Shown here: positions 35,201-42,725 of the stretch, piece by piece
Position numbering within the stretch: position 1 is the stretch's first letter
How the letters are laid out: every line of letters starts with the position of its first letter
DNA from: Botryobacter ruber
GTDB taxonomy: Bacteria > Bacteroidota > Bacteroidia > Cytophagales > Hymenobacteraceae
DNA: 64,000 bases
Direction: 5' to 3'
NCBI RefSeq assembly: GCF_003347595.2
Contig: NZ_QCZK02000061.1
Coordinates: forward strand, 168,186 to 232,185
Program-made: the position numbers and the translations under genes
The notes under the pieces: generated by a model
Seen by the model: the letters and a program-made list of their open reading frames with translations, nothing else
Told to the model about the DNA's origin: nothing
Databases searched by the model: none

Positions 35201-35303
35201 TGGCATCGGTCACCTTTCCGCTAATGGTGTTCTGCTGCGCCTGGCTTGCCAACGCGTGCAGGCACAGCAGGCAGCAGATAAGGAATGATAGATATTTCTT
35301 CAT
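32226..35303 (-). CDS. SusC/RagA TonB-linked outer-membrane transporter
   Basis: The 1025-residue protein has a signal peptide (LLCLHALASQAQ), a CarboxypepD_reg-like domain (TISGKVTDARTGQSMPGVSI), the plug (VVTGYQAERKKDLTGAVAVV, then GRVAGVNITSSGSPSSP and DPLYIIDGVPT), and the 22-strand barrel with the SusC signature KDASSASIYGSRAANGVIII. It ends in an aromatic barrel strand. It imports oligosaccharides with TonB energy. It follows the fructokinase gene by 20 bp and precedes susD by 26 bp. Fructan oligosaccharide import is inferred from the operon. Confidence 0.96.
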   Translation of the reverse strand: MKKYLSFLICCLLCLHALASQAQQNTISGKVTDARTGQSMPGVSIAVKGTSRGTATDMDGNFSLQAAPGDVLVLNFIGYLAKEVPVGNQAKFNLTLDEDKVMLEEVVVTGYQAERKKDLTGAVAVVDVEDMNRQAVANPIKGLQGRVAGVNITSSGSPSSPATVRIRGIGTLNNNDPLYIIDGVPTKAGMHELNPADIESMQVLKDASSASIYGSRAANGVIIITTRRGKMGKPQINANAYTSVSGFTTRTRMLNTEEYGRVLWQASVNAGQDPNANNVKYMFDWGVDPQTGQPVLNKVLVPKYLDENNTMRSSNTNWFDEISRTGVIQNYDVSLSSGTENGNYLLSLGYFNNEGVIKTTEFNRFSARLNSDYKFFNGKVVIGENLTLNKTYEVGGAPMNAAMQALPIIPVRTDDGGWGGPVGGMNDRQNPVRLLEDNKQNSYDYMRVFGNIFADIELLKGLHFRSNYGIDYGNYTHRQYRKAYQSGFLNNPVNRLENNQSHSVKTNWSNTLNYSKVVGDKHRIDVLAGTEYYREYFTAFWASRENFEVENNDYMYLDAGTGLKDNGGSAAEHVLLSFFGKANYTFNDKYLFSATIRRDGSSRFGQNNRFGTFPAFSVGWRLSEESFIKDNISFINDLKIRYGWGMTGNQEIDNNAIYNIYLADYPTTGYDLGGNKSGVLPSGYKLVQTENRNLRWEATTMSNLGVDFELFNQKIYGSAEAYIRKTSDILFVPPWIAVKGEGGRQVVNGASMENKGFELTLGNRTQIGELALDLNANFDMYRNKVTVLPDEIINAYGGDGRGQNILGRPINSFFGYVADGLFRTQEELDTHATQPGKGLGRIRYKDLNKDGVIDDYDRTWIGTPHPDFSYGFNASARYKNFDFNLFLQGVAGVDVVNDWKFITDFWSVSETGSNKGARLLDAWSPTNQSSDIPAISLLDTNWESRFSTYFIEKGSYLKLRNAQVGYTFNTGLTQKAGIQSLRVYVGGDHLGILLKSKSFTGIDPENPGYGYPNPAVGTAGVNIRF

Positions 35304-35323
35304 AATGTTAGCTTTTATGGATT

Positions 35324-36298
35324 TTATAACTGATTCTTCTGTTTTGGCAGGTAGTTTAACCCAACTGCCTGCTCTTCCAGCACATTTTCTTTTACTTCAT
35401 CTTGTCCACGCTCAGGGCTTCTCCGGATTTGCTCTTCTATCGTTTCCGGGTCATATTCACCGGTAGCCCCTTTCTGCGTGGCCACATAAGCTCCCACCAG
35501 GCAGGCTCGTTTCAAAATGTCGGATACTGGCGTTCCTTCGAGGTAGCCTTTCAGGAAAGTAGCCAGGAAAGCGTCGCCGCTGCCAATGGTGTCTTCCACT
35601 TCTACTTTACATCCGGCATCTTCTGTGTAGCCTTCGTCATCGAGAATCGCAGCACCGCATTCACCTCTTGTTACAAGGACCACCTTCAGCCCGAATTCCT
35701 GCTTCACAAACTGCATCTGCTCTTGTTCATTGCCTTCAAACCCGAACCACCCGATTATCTCTTCGAGCTCCTGGTGATTCATTTTGGCGATATCGGCCAG
35801 GTGCAGCAGTTGCTTTATCTTTTCGGGCGTGTAGTGCGGCGGGCGCAGGTTTACATCGAACACCTTGAGCTTTGCCTGGGGCAGGTATTGCAGTAGCGTG
35901 TTCTCCGTTTCGGGACTGCGGGCGGCCAGGCTGCCGTAGATAAAAGCATCGCTCTGCCCTACCAGGCGGGCCACCTGCTCGTCGTATTGGATGTAATCCC
36001 AGGCAACGGGCATTACAATTTTGTAGGTAACTTCGTTTTTGTTCGAGATATTGGCTTTTACCACACCGGTCAGGTGCGTTTCGCCTTGTTGAATCCACTG
36101 CGTGGACACCTGCTTGCTCTCCAGGAATTGAAGCAGTTCTTTGCCTAAGTCATCGTTGCCCACCCGGCTTACTACCACCGGCTGGTAGCCGTTGTAGGTT
36201 AAGTGAATGGCCACGTTCATGGGAGCGCCTCCGGGCTGTTTGCCGCTGGGCAGCATGTCCCATAAAGTTTCGCCGAAACAAACTATTGTATGTGTCAT
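35324..36298 (-). CDS. PfkB family fructokinase
   Basis: The 324-residue cytoplasmic sugar kinase has PfkB signature 1 (GKQPGGAPMNVAIHLTYNG) and signature 2 (VEDTIGSGDAFLATFLKG, with the catalytic Asp in GSGDA). The N-terminus CFGETLWDMLPSG is typical of bacterial fructokinases. It phosphorylates fructose delivered by the porter encoded 26 bp upstream. The same pair (fructokinase and permease) is found in the B. theta levan locus (BT1757/BT1758). Confidence 0.92.
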   Translation of the reverse strand: MTHTIVCFGETLWDMLPSGKQPGGAPMNVAIHLTYNGYQPVVVSRVGNDDLGKELLQFLESKQVSTQWIQQGETHLTGVVKANISNKNEVTYKIVMPVAWDYIQYDEQVARLVGQSDAFIYGSLAARSPETENTLLQYLPQAKLKVFDVNLRPPHYTPEKIKQLLHLADIAKMNHQELEEIIGWFGFEGNEQEQMQFVKQEFGLKVVLVTRGECGAAILDDEGYTEDAGCKVEVEDTIGSGDAFLATFLKGYLEGTPVSDILKRACLVGAYVATQKGATGEYDPETIEEQIRRSPERGQDEVKENVLEEQAVGLNYLPKQKNQL

Positions 36299-36324
36299 GG
36301 TATGGAATATTTTTATGAGCGTGT

Positions 36325-37686
36325 TTAGTATACTTTTTCCACTGCAGGTACTTGTTTTTCAGGCTCCGCCACCTTTTTGCCAATCTCTTCCAGCGATACG
36401 CCTTTGGTTTCGGGCATAATTTTCCAGACGAAGAGCAGTTGCAGCACCATCATGACCGCGAATATCATAAAGGTATTGCCACCACCCAGTGTAGCCGTAA
36501 TGTAAGGGAAGGTAAAGGCGATGACAGCTGCCATAAACCAGTGGGTGAAACTGCCCAGCGCCTGACCGCTCGCCCGTACGCTGTTGGGGAAAATCTCCGA
36601 GATAAATACCCAGATAACAGCTCCCTGCGAAAAGGCGAAGAAGGCGATGTAGACAAAGAGGCTGACCGGCACCACCATGCTGCCGAACTCTTCCAGGTAA
36701 AAAGCCCGGGCTACCAGGCCCAGCGTCACGATTACCCCAACCGAGCCAATGAGCATCAGCGTACGGCGTCCAAAGCGGTCGATAAAGCCAATGGCAATGA
36801 AGGTGAAGATAAAATTCACCAAACCGATGCCTGCCGAAGAAAGCAAAGCGGCTCCTTTGCCCAGACCGGTCATTTCGAAAATGCGGGGAGCGTAGTAGAT
36901 GATGGCGTTGATGCCCGACACCTGGTTGAAGATGGCAAACAATACAGCCAGCATCACCGGAGTACTGTATTTTTTGGAGAAGAGCGACAGAGCAGGACCA
37001 GAAGAGGCTTTGTCTTTAGAGGCCATAATGGCTTTGAGTTCTGCCTCGGCCGTAGTCGGGTCTATCTGCAGCAGCACGGCTTTGGCTGCCTCCGGGGCTC
37101 CTTTTTTTACCACCAGCCAGCGCGGGCTCTCCGGCACGAGCAGCACCAGCGCCACATACAGCATCGCCGGGAAGGCTTCTACTCCCAGCATCCAGCGCCA
37201 GGCGTTGCTGCCCGCATCCTGCAGCAGGTAGTTAGAAACATAAGCTATCAGGATACCAAACACCACGTTAAACTGGAACATGGCTACCATGCGGCCTCGT
37301 CGTTTGGCGGGGGCAATCTCGCTGATATACATAGGAGCTGCCACCGAGGAAGCACCCACGCCCAAACCACCGATAAACCGGAAGAACAGGAAGGAGTACC
37401 AGTCCGTAGCCAGCGCGGAGCCCATGGCTGAAATGAGGTAAACCACACCTATCCAGAATAAGGTATTTTTCCTGCCCATCCTGTCGGAAGGAATACCTCC
37501 GAACAATGCGCCTAGTACAGTACCTATTAAAGCAATAGACACGGTAAGTCCGTGCTGAAATACATCCAGATGCCATACCTGTTGTATTGACTGTTCCGCT
37601 CCTGATATTACTGCCGTATCGAAGCCGAATAAAAATCCACCTAATGCTACTGTGATGGACCAAAACAAAATCTTCCTTTCGTTCAT
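36325..37686 (-). CDS. MFS sugar porter, probable fructose importer
   Basis: The 453-residue protein has twelve predicted helices and sugar-porter signatures: FGFDTAVISGAEQSI in helix 1, GGIPSDRMGRKNTL between helices 2 and 3, PESPRWLVVKKG after helix 6, DRFGRRTLMLIGSVG, and PETKGVSLEEI at the end. It would move fructose across the inner membrane. First gene of the ten-gene minus-strand operon. A TAGTTTTG match to the -7 consensus lies at 37709-37716 (minus strand), about 22 bp before the ATG, with no clear -33 element. Confidence 0.93.
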   Translation of the reverse strand: MNERKILFWSITVALGGFLFGFDTAVISGAEQSIQQVWHLDVFQHGLTVSIALIGTVLGALFGGIPSDRMGRKNTLFWIGVVYLISAMGSALATDWYSFLFFRFIGGLGVGASSVAAPMYISEIAPAKRRGRMVAMFQFNVVFGILIAYVSNYLLQDAGSNAWRWMLGVEAFPAMLYVALVLLVPESPRWLVVKKGAPEAAKAVLLQIDPTTAEAELKAIMASKDKASSGPALSLFSKKYSTPVMLAVLFAIFNQVSGINAIIYYAPRIFEMTGLGKGAALLSSAGIGLVNFIFTFIAIGFIDRFGRRTLMLIGSVGVIVTLGLVARAFYLEEFGSMVVPVSLFVYIAFFAFSQGAVIWVFISEIFPNSVRASGQALGSFTHWFMAAVIAFTFPYITATLGGGNTFMIFAVMMVLQLLFVWKIMPETKGVSLEEIGKKVAEPEKQVPAVEKVY

Positions 37687-37785
37687 TGCTGCCTGTGTTA
37701 ATTTTTACCAAAACTACCGCTTGTTAGCCCAAACCTGTTTCGGCAGCGTTTCAACCTTTTTCAAAATCTGTTCATTTACCTTTTC

Positions 37786-37852
37786 AGCCTCAGAAACTGC
37801 ATTTACAGCCTGAAAAGCAGGAAAAAGGTCTGAAAATTTATTTTCTGAGGCT
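37786..37852. promoter_or_regulatory. 11-bp perfect dyad upstream of the fructan operon
   Basis: Arms AGCCTCAGAAA (37786-37796) and TTTCTGAGGCT (37842-37852) are perfectly complementary with a 45-nt spacer, 100-166 bp upstream of the porter start. It is a candidate binding site for the hybrid two-component regulator. Confidence 0.4.
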
Positions 37853-37860
37853 TTTGATTT

Positions 37861-37886
37861 TGTATCACATTTTCAAATTTGATACA
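37861..37886. promoter_or_regulatory. TGTATCA-N12-TGATACA dyad upstream of the fructan operon
   Basis: A perfect 7-bp inverted repeat (37861-37867, 37880-37886) around AT-rich DNA, about 180 bp upstream of the porter start. The shape suits a dimeric regulator, but the distance is long for direct activation. Confidence 0.35.
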
Positions 37887-38080
37887 TCCTGAAAAGTAAT
37901 TAACGCTCCCCTCTCTCATATTAACAGCTGTGAGCTTCCAAAATAGTTTCATGTGTTAACACCGGTGCAGAGGAAACCACTGCACAACCAGAAGATGGAG
38001 CCGTGGCAGCTTGATTTAGGAAATGAAAGGGGTAGCCGGAGAGGGAATGGTGACTGCAGGTGAGGACTAAAAAATACAGA

Positions 38081-38108
38081 CTGCACCTGCCACCATTGCC
38101 ACTGCTCT
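38081..38108 (-). repeat. Dispersed 28-bp intergenic repeat, copy 8
   Basis: Reads CTGCACCTGCCACCATTGCC on the plus strand, directly beside the nested palindrome that starts at 38114. Confidence 0.8.
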
Positions 38109-38113
38109 TCTAT

Positions 38114-38388
38114 CTGAACCTTTGATTTACAGTGATTAATTTGATTTAATTGATTTTGGCAGTAGGGACAGGTCGCGACTTTCGCTGGTGCGAGCTTGTA
38201 GCTCGTACTTATTTACCACCAGGAGTAAGTAAAGCATCCTGTATGACCTCGTATAGCTGCTACTCTCACTTCGTGCACGAAATATGGCAGCAAATAAATT
38301 CGGCTATTGAAGGTACGAGCTGCAAGCTCGCACCAGCGAAAGACCAAAATCAATTAAATCAAAATAATCACTGTAAATCAAAGGTCAG
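38114..38388. repeat. Nested palindromic element at the hybrid sensor 3' end
   Basis: Outer arms start at 38114 (CTGAACCTTTGATTTACAGT, continuing through TTTAATTGATTTTGG) and return at about 38343-38388. Inner arms CGCTGGTGCGAGCTTGTAGC and its near-complement end near 38342; each holds a small palindrome (GCGAGCTTGTAGCTCG type). The core (about 38210-38300) is unmatched. The stop codon of the hybrid sensor (38385-38387) lies inside the right outer arm. The outer arm is shared with the element at 42375-42723. Confidence 0.75.
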
Positions 38389-41150
38389 ACAGAAGCGTCT
38401 TCTTTAGGCGAACGACTGGCTTTGAAATCGGAGGGGCTCATCTCGAACTGGTTTTTGAAGGCCGTGGAGAAGTAGGCTGGCGAGGAGAAACCGACTTCGT
38501 AGGCAATTTCGGAGATGTTCATGTCGCTGTGGAGCAGCAGGTGGCGGGCTTTGGTCAGTCGGACGTTGTTTACGTAGTCGTTTACCGAATAACCCAGCAG
38601 CGCTTTCATTTTACGGTACACCTGCACCCGCGACATGCCGAGGCTCTGGGCAATTTTTTCGGCATTGAGGTCCGGGTTAGACAGCTCCTTTTCAACCACG
38701 GCCATCACCTCGTTCATGAACTTTTTGTCGAGCTGCTTGGGTGGCGAGGGGGCGGCTTTGGTATCAATGGCGATTTCGGTGCTGTAATGCTCTTTGAGCA
38801 GGCTACGGTTCTTGAGCAGGCCTTTTACCCGCTCCTGCAGGTACAGGTAGCTGAACGGCTTGGTCACGTACAGGTCAGCTCCTGATTGAATGCCTTCTAT
38901 TTTGCTTTCCATGGCATCTTTGGCCGTGAGCAGGATAACCGGGATATGGGAAGTGCGCAGGTCGCTTTTCAGCGCTGCCGTCACCTCCAGCCCATTTTTC
39001 TGGGGCAGCATCACATCGCAAATCACCAGGTCGGGCACCACCTCGAAGGCCTGGTGCAGCCCGATGGCGCCGTGTGCTGCTTCTACTACGTTATAGTCGC
39101 GCTCCAGCCGCGTTTTCAGGAATTCCCGCAGCTCCTTGTTATCCTCAATCAGCAGCACGGTGTGCTCTTTCACTTTTTCGCCTGCACCTTCCGGCTCCAG
39201 GTGCTGCTCCTGCTCCGTATCCAGCACGCCGGCTAAATGCTGCTGCGTCAGGTGCTCTCCTGTTGGAACTACAATTTCGTTTTCCTGCAGGTGCGCTTTG
39301 CCCAGTGGCAGCATTACCGTGAAGGTGGTGCCCTGGTTTTCTTTACTCTTAAAGGAGATGTCGCCTTTGTGCAGTTTAATAAACTCTTTCGAAAGCGCCA
39401 GCCCCAGCCCGGTGCCCAGGTTGCTGGTCTCGTCGCCGCTGAAAAAGCGGTCGAACGCATGCTCGGCCTGGATTGGCGTCATGCCTATACCGTTGTCTTC
39501 TACTGTTATTTCCGCCTGGTCGCGGTTTTCGGTTAAGCGCAGCTTGACGGTAATTTTGCCGTTGTCTTTTGTGAACTTAAAAGAATTAGACAGCAGGTTG
39601 AACAGCACCTTGTCGAGCTTGTCCACGTCGAAATACACGTTCAGCTCTTTCAGCTCCGACTTGATTTTATAGCTGATATTGTGCTTTCTGGCAAGTCTGG
39701 TAAAAGACGAACCTACTTCCTCCACAAACTTTACCAGGTCGCGCTCCGTTGCCTGTAGCTTCATTTTCTTGTTTTCGACCTTCCGGAAATCCATCAGCTG
39801 GTTTACCAGGCGCAGCAGGCGGTTGGCGTTGTGCTTTACCAGCTGCAAATCCTTTTTCAGCGCAGGGGCAATATCGCTGTGCAGGGCATCTTCTACCGGT
39901 CCTAAAATGAGTGTGAGCGGGGTACGGAATTCGTGGGAGATGTTGGTAAAGAATTTCAGTTTGGCCTCGTGTGCTTTATCAGCTTTTTTAGCCATCAGTT
40001 CAATCTCGTTGCGCTGGCTGAGTACTTCCTGGTGCTTCGTCTCCAGGGCCATGTTTGCTTCCTTCCGGGCACGCAGGGCCTGCAGGGCTATGGCGCCCAA
40101 CACAATAATAACAACCAGGCTGCCCGACATAATGTAGAGCAGCGTGCGCTGGTTGTTGTAAATCTGGATTTGTTCGTTTATCCGGTGTTGCTGCCGCTCA
40201 ATATTCCGCTCCTGTGCCAGGATTTTATCCGACTGCTGCTTCATAATGTGCACATTCCGCTCGTCAATCACCGTAGTGTTCAGGATGTTCTCTTTTGAAA
40301 AAGGGCGCTCGTGCAGGATGCTGTGGGCCAGCTGTATAACTTCTTCACCGCCTGTTGGATAAAGAAAAGTAGCATCCAGAATACCGTCTTCTACCAGCTG
40401 CAATCCGCCGCCCGGACCTCCCAGCCCGTCGAAACCAATAAACTTCAGGTCCTGCGGACCATCAAACTTCAGGCTCTCGTAGGCGCCCAGCGCCATCACA
40501 TCGTTGTGCGCCAGTACCAGGTCTGCCTCCCGGTGCTGCTCCCACACGGCAGGAAAACGCTCTTTGGCAATCTCTTTTTCCCATTCCCCATTTACCTGCG
40601 CTACAATCTGAATATCTTTATAAGGCGCAATGGCTTCCATAAACCCCTTATGCCGCTCAATAGCCGGCGAAGAACCTCTCAGGCCCCAGACTTCGATAAT
40701 ACGTCCTTTTCCGTTAAGCATGCGGGCCACATATTCACCGGCCAGTTTTCCGATTTTATAGTTGTTTGCGCCTACGTAAGCCGTATACATGCTGGAACTT
40801 GTCTTCCTGTCAACTACAATTACAGGAATACCTTTCTGAAAAGCGTCTTCTACTACAGGCGTGATAGGCTCCGCCTCGTTTGGCGAGACGATGAGCAGGT
40901 CTACGCCCTGGTCGATAAACTCGCGGATGTGCTTTACCTGTGTCTGGCTGCTGTTTTTGGCATCTTTAATCTGCAGGTCGAGCTCGGGGTAAAAGGATGT
41001 TTCGCGCTCCATTTCCTCGTGCATAGCTTTACGCCAGGCATCGCCTTCCGTGCATTGCGAGAAGCCAATGGTGAAATGTTTGCTTTCCCGGGAATTGCCA
41101 CAGGAAAACAAGAACATCATTAAAAGGAAAGTAATGTATTGTAACTTCAT
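38385..41150 (-). CDS. Hybrid two-component system with periplasmic sugar-binding sensor (BT1754-like)
   Basis: Start ATG at 41150 gives 921 residues with an N-terminal signal/anchor (MKLQYITFLLMMFLFSCGN); 13 upstream residues are excluded. Residues about 25-310 form a ribose-binding-like periplasmic domain (TIGFSQCTEGDAWRKAM, VIVVDRKTSSSMY, LVLAHNDVMALGAYE). A TM helix lies near 337-360, a histidine kinase follows (FFTNISHEFRTPLTLIL, His about 408; DNGIGM; GTGLGLALSKE), then a receiver (LVICDVMLPQ, Asp about 713) and an AraC-type DNA-binding domain. In B. theta the homologous regulator binds fructose and activates the levan locus. It sits just upstream of the fructan operon on the same strand, so the same role is inferred. 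Confidence 0.94.
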   Translation of the reverse strand: MKLQYITFLLMMFLFSCGNSRESKHFTIGFSQCTEGDAWRKAMHEEMERETSFYPELDLQIKDAKNSSQTQVKHIREFIDQGVDLLIVSPNEAEPITPVVEDAFQKGIPVIVVDRKTSSSMYTAYVGANNYKIGKLAGEYVARMLNGKGRIIEVWGLRGSSPAIERHKGFMEAIAPYKDIQIVAQVNGEWEKEIAKERFPAVWEQHREADLVLAHNDVMALGAYESLKFDGPQDLKFIGFDGLGGPGGGLQLVEDGILDATFLYPTGGEEVIQLAHSILHERPFSKENILNTTVIDERNVHIMKQQSDKILAQERNIERQQHRINEQIQIYNNQRTLLYIMSGSLVVIIVLGAIALQALRARKEANMALETKHQEVLSQRNEIELMAKKADKAHEAKLKFFTNISHEFRTPLTLILGPVEDALHSDIAPALKKDLQLVKHNANRLLRLVNQLMDFRKVENKKMKLQATERDLVKFVEEVGSSFTRLARKHNISYKIKSELKELNVYFDVDKLDKVLFNLLSNSFKFTKDNGKITVKLRLTENRDQAEITVEDNGIGMTPIQAEHAFDRFFSGDETSNLGTGLGLALSKEFIKLHKGDISFKSKENQGTTFTVMLPLGKAHLQENEIVVPTGEHLTQQHLAGVLDTEQEQHLEPEGAGEKVKEHTVLLIEDNKELREFLKTRLERDYNVVEAAHGAIGLHQAFEVVPDLVICDVMLPQKNGLEVTAALKSDLRTSHIPVILLTAKDAMESKIEGIQSGADLYVTKPFSYLYLQERVKGLLKNRSLLKEHYSTEIAIDTKAAPSPPKQLDKKFMNEVMAVVEKELSNPDLNAEKIAQSLGMSRVQVYRKMKALLGYSVNDYVNNVRLTKARHLLLHSDMNISEIAYEVGFSSPAYFSTAFKNQFEMSPSDFKASRSPKEDASV

Positions 41151-41650
41151 TTTGCTGATACCTTCTCTGCGAGGATTGAACTGCTGCAAACGCGGGAAAA
41201 GGAGTTTAGAAAGTCATCTGCTCCTGCCTCAATACCTCCGACCACGCAAGCTAACACTAGTTAGCAGCTTATCCAAGCCTTATTTTAATAAGCGACTTTG
41301 ATAAAGTTTAGTTCGCCAATGCCGGACTTTCTATAAAGATACTAAAAACAATACTAAACTTTAACAGCCAGTCAGTTACACCAGCAAATGCCCTATCCTA
41401 TCGTTTCTTTGACGACAAGCGTTGAGAAGCTTCAACATCCTGTAGCAGTTTTAGGTTTTGTTATCAAACCAGGTCAGGAAACTGAGAACATTCACGACAC
41501 AGGCACGTTTCAGGAAATGTAAGCAGTTGCAATCCGTAACGGTGGCAAAGCAGGGGGCGAAGGAAATAAACTGACTGCAGCTGATCACCGGCACCAGCAA
41601 AAGCTTTTATTTTGCTGAGCCAAAAAGCATACTCTTGCACTTCCCACACT
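41151..41650. other. 500-bp divergent region between the sensor and VIT1 genes
   Basis: It contains an 11-bp perfect dyad (TAAAGTTTAGT 41302-41312; ACTAAACTTTA 41353-41363; 40-nt spacer) about 150-215 bp upstream of the sensor start, a possible operator. No other ORF or RNA is convincing. Confidence 0.45.
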
Positions 41651-42388
41651 ATGTCTGAAGAAAACAACCACGGCAGCGGCAACATCCTGTTCTTTAACAA
41701 GGAGTACATCGCCGAGTTTGTGTATGGCGGCATCGACGGGGCTATTACCACATTTGCGGTAGTGGCCGGTGCCGAAGGAGCCAGCCTAGGCATTACGGTT
41801 GTCATTATCCTGGGGCTGGCCAACCTCATTGCCGACGGCTTCTCGATGTCGGTCGGCAACTTCTTCTCCACCAAAGCCGCCCGCGACAACTTCGACCGCC
41901 ACCGGGCCATTGAGTGCTGGGAAGTGGAGAACCTGCGGGATACGGAGGTAAACGAAATCCGGGATATTTATGCGGCCAAAGGCTTCAAAGGCGAACTGCT
42001 CGAGCAGGTGGTACAGGTCATCACTTCGGACAAAGAGGTGTGGATAGATACGATGATGCGGGAAGAGCTAAAGATGGCCAAAGACGAAAAGACGCCTTAT
42101 AAAACAGCCGGCGTCACCTTTTTTAGCTTTGTGCTGGTGGGCTCCATCCCGCTGCTGGCCTACATATTCGCAGGCCGTAACTTACAACTCGACAACTCCA
42201 GCCTCTTCCTCTACTCCAGCCTCCTGACCGGCGTCGCCCTAGCCCTGGTCGGCAGCCTGAAAAGCATCGTCACCGAAAAAAGCATTGTCCGGGGAGTGTC
42301 TGAAACGCTCGCACTCGGAGGTATTGCAGCCCTATTGGCTTACTTTGTTGGCGATGTGCTGGAAACGATATTAGGTCTGAACCTTTGA
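41651..42388 (+). CDS. VIT1/CCC1 family metal transporter
   Basis: Start ATG at 41651 gives 245 residues. The family motif EFVYGGIDGAITTFAVVAGA is near the N-terminus, followed by the GLANLIADGFSMSVGNFFSTKA segment and a cytoplasmic Glu/Met-rich metal-binding helix pair (CWEVENLRDTEVNEIRDIY; IDTMMREELKM). Three further helices follow (TFFSFVLVGSIPLLAYIFAG; SSLLTGVALALVGSLKSIV; LGGIAALLAYFVGDVLETIL). VIT1/CCC1 proteins move Fe2+ or Mn2+ out of the cytoplasm in exchange for protons. The final codons and the stop are contributed by the outer arm of the repeat at 42375-42723. No functional link to its carbohydrate neighbours is apparent. Confidence 0.93.
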   Translation: MSEENNHGSGNILFFNKEYIAEFVYGGIDGAITTFAVVAGAEGASLGITVVIILGLANLIADGFSMSVGNFFSTKAARDNFDRHRAIECWEVENLRDTEVNEIRDIYAAKGFKGELLEQVVQVITSDKEVWIDTMMREELKMAKDEKTPYKTAGVTFFSFVLVGSIPLLAYIFAGRNLQLDNSSLFLYSSLLTGVALALVGSLKSIVTEKSIVRGVSETLALGGIAALLAYFVGDVLETILGLNL

Positions 42389-42723
42389 TTTACGGTGATT
42401 TTAATGATTGCAGTGATTTTTTGGAATGGGGCTTGATAATCCTATACTGCCGCAAGTTTAGCGACAGCGTAACTTGTGGTAATTTATTCCAGCAAGCTTT
42501 CAGCTTGCGGATGCCATAAGCAAAACTGGTGAAAGAAAAAGCAACTTGAAGTGATTGCTCAATCCCGCTGCTCCAGAATAACCTATACATGTACCTCGCA
42601 AGCTGAAAGCTTGCAGGTAAAGAAAACCACAAGGTACGCTGACGCTAAACTTGCGGCAGTATAAACTATAATTCCAGAAAATCAAAAAAATCATAAAAAT
42701 CACTGTAAATCAAAGGTTCAGAC
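42375..42723. repeat. Nested palindromic element between converging VIT1 and GH28-like genes
   Basis: Outer arms 42375-42402 and 42696-42723 (28 bp, one mismatch; GTCTGAACCTTTGATTTAC). Second arms 42443-42479 and 42627-42663 (37 bp, two mismatches; CCGCAAGTTTAGCG). Third arms about 42491-42510 and 42596-42616 (AGCAAGCTTTCAGCTTGC), each itself a near-palindrome. An ~85-bp centre is unmatched. It fills the whole gap: the VIT1 stop lies in the left outer arm and the GH28-like stop is 3 bp past the right arm. Confidence 0.8.
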
Positions 42724-42725
42724 AA

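Larger units (their letters stand above)
37687..38384. other. 698-bp regulatory and repeat region between the hybrid sensor and the fructan operon
   Basis: It holds, from the operon side, a possible -7 element (37709-37716), an 11-bp dyad (37786-37796 with 37842-37852), a 7-bp dyad (37861-37886), repeat copy 8 (38081-38108) and a nested palindrome (38114-38388). No protein-coding gene is credible. Confidence 0.6.

Noticed and set aside
36352..37431. 359-codon plus-strand frame opposite the sugar porter
   Set aside because: Low-complexity polar product without family features; the minus-strand MFS protein is complete.
38160..38345. Possible CRISPR array or attachment site in the repeat region
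   Set aside because: Repeats are inverted and nested, not evenly spaced direct repeats, and no cas gene or integrase is present.
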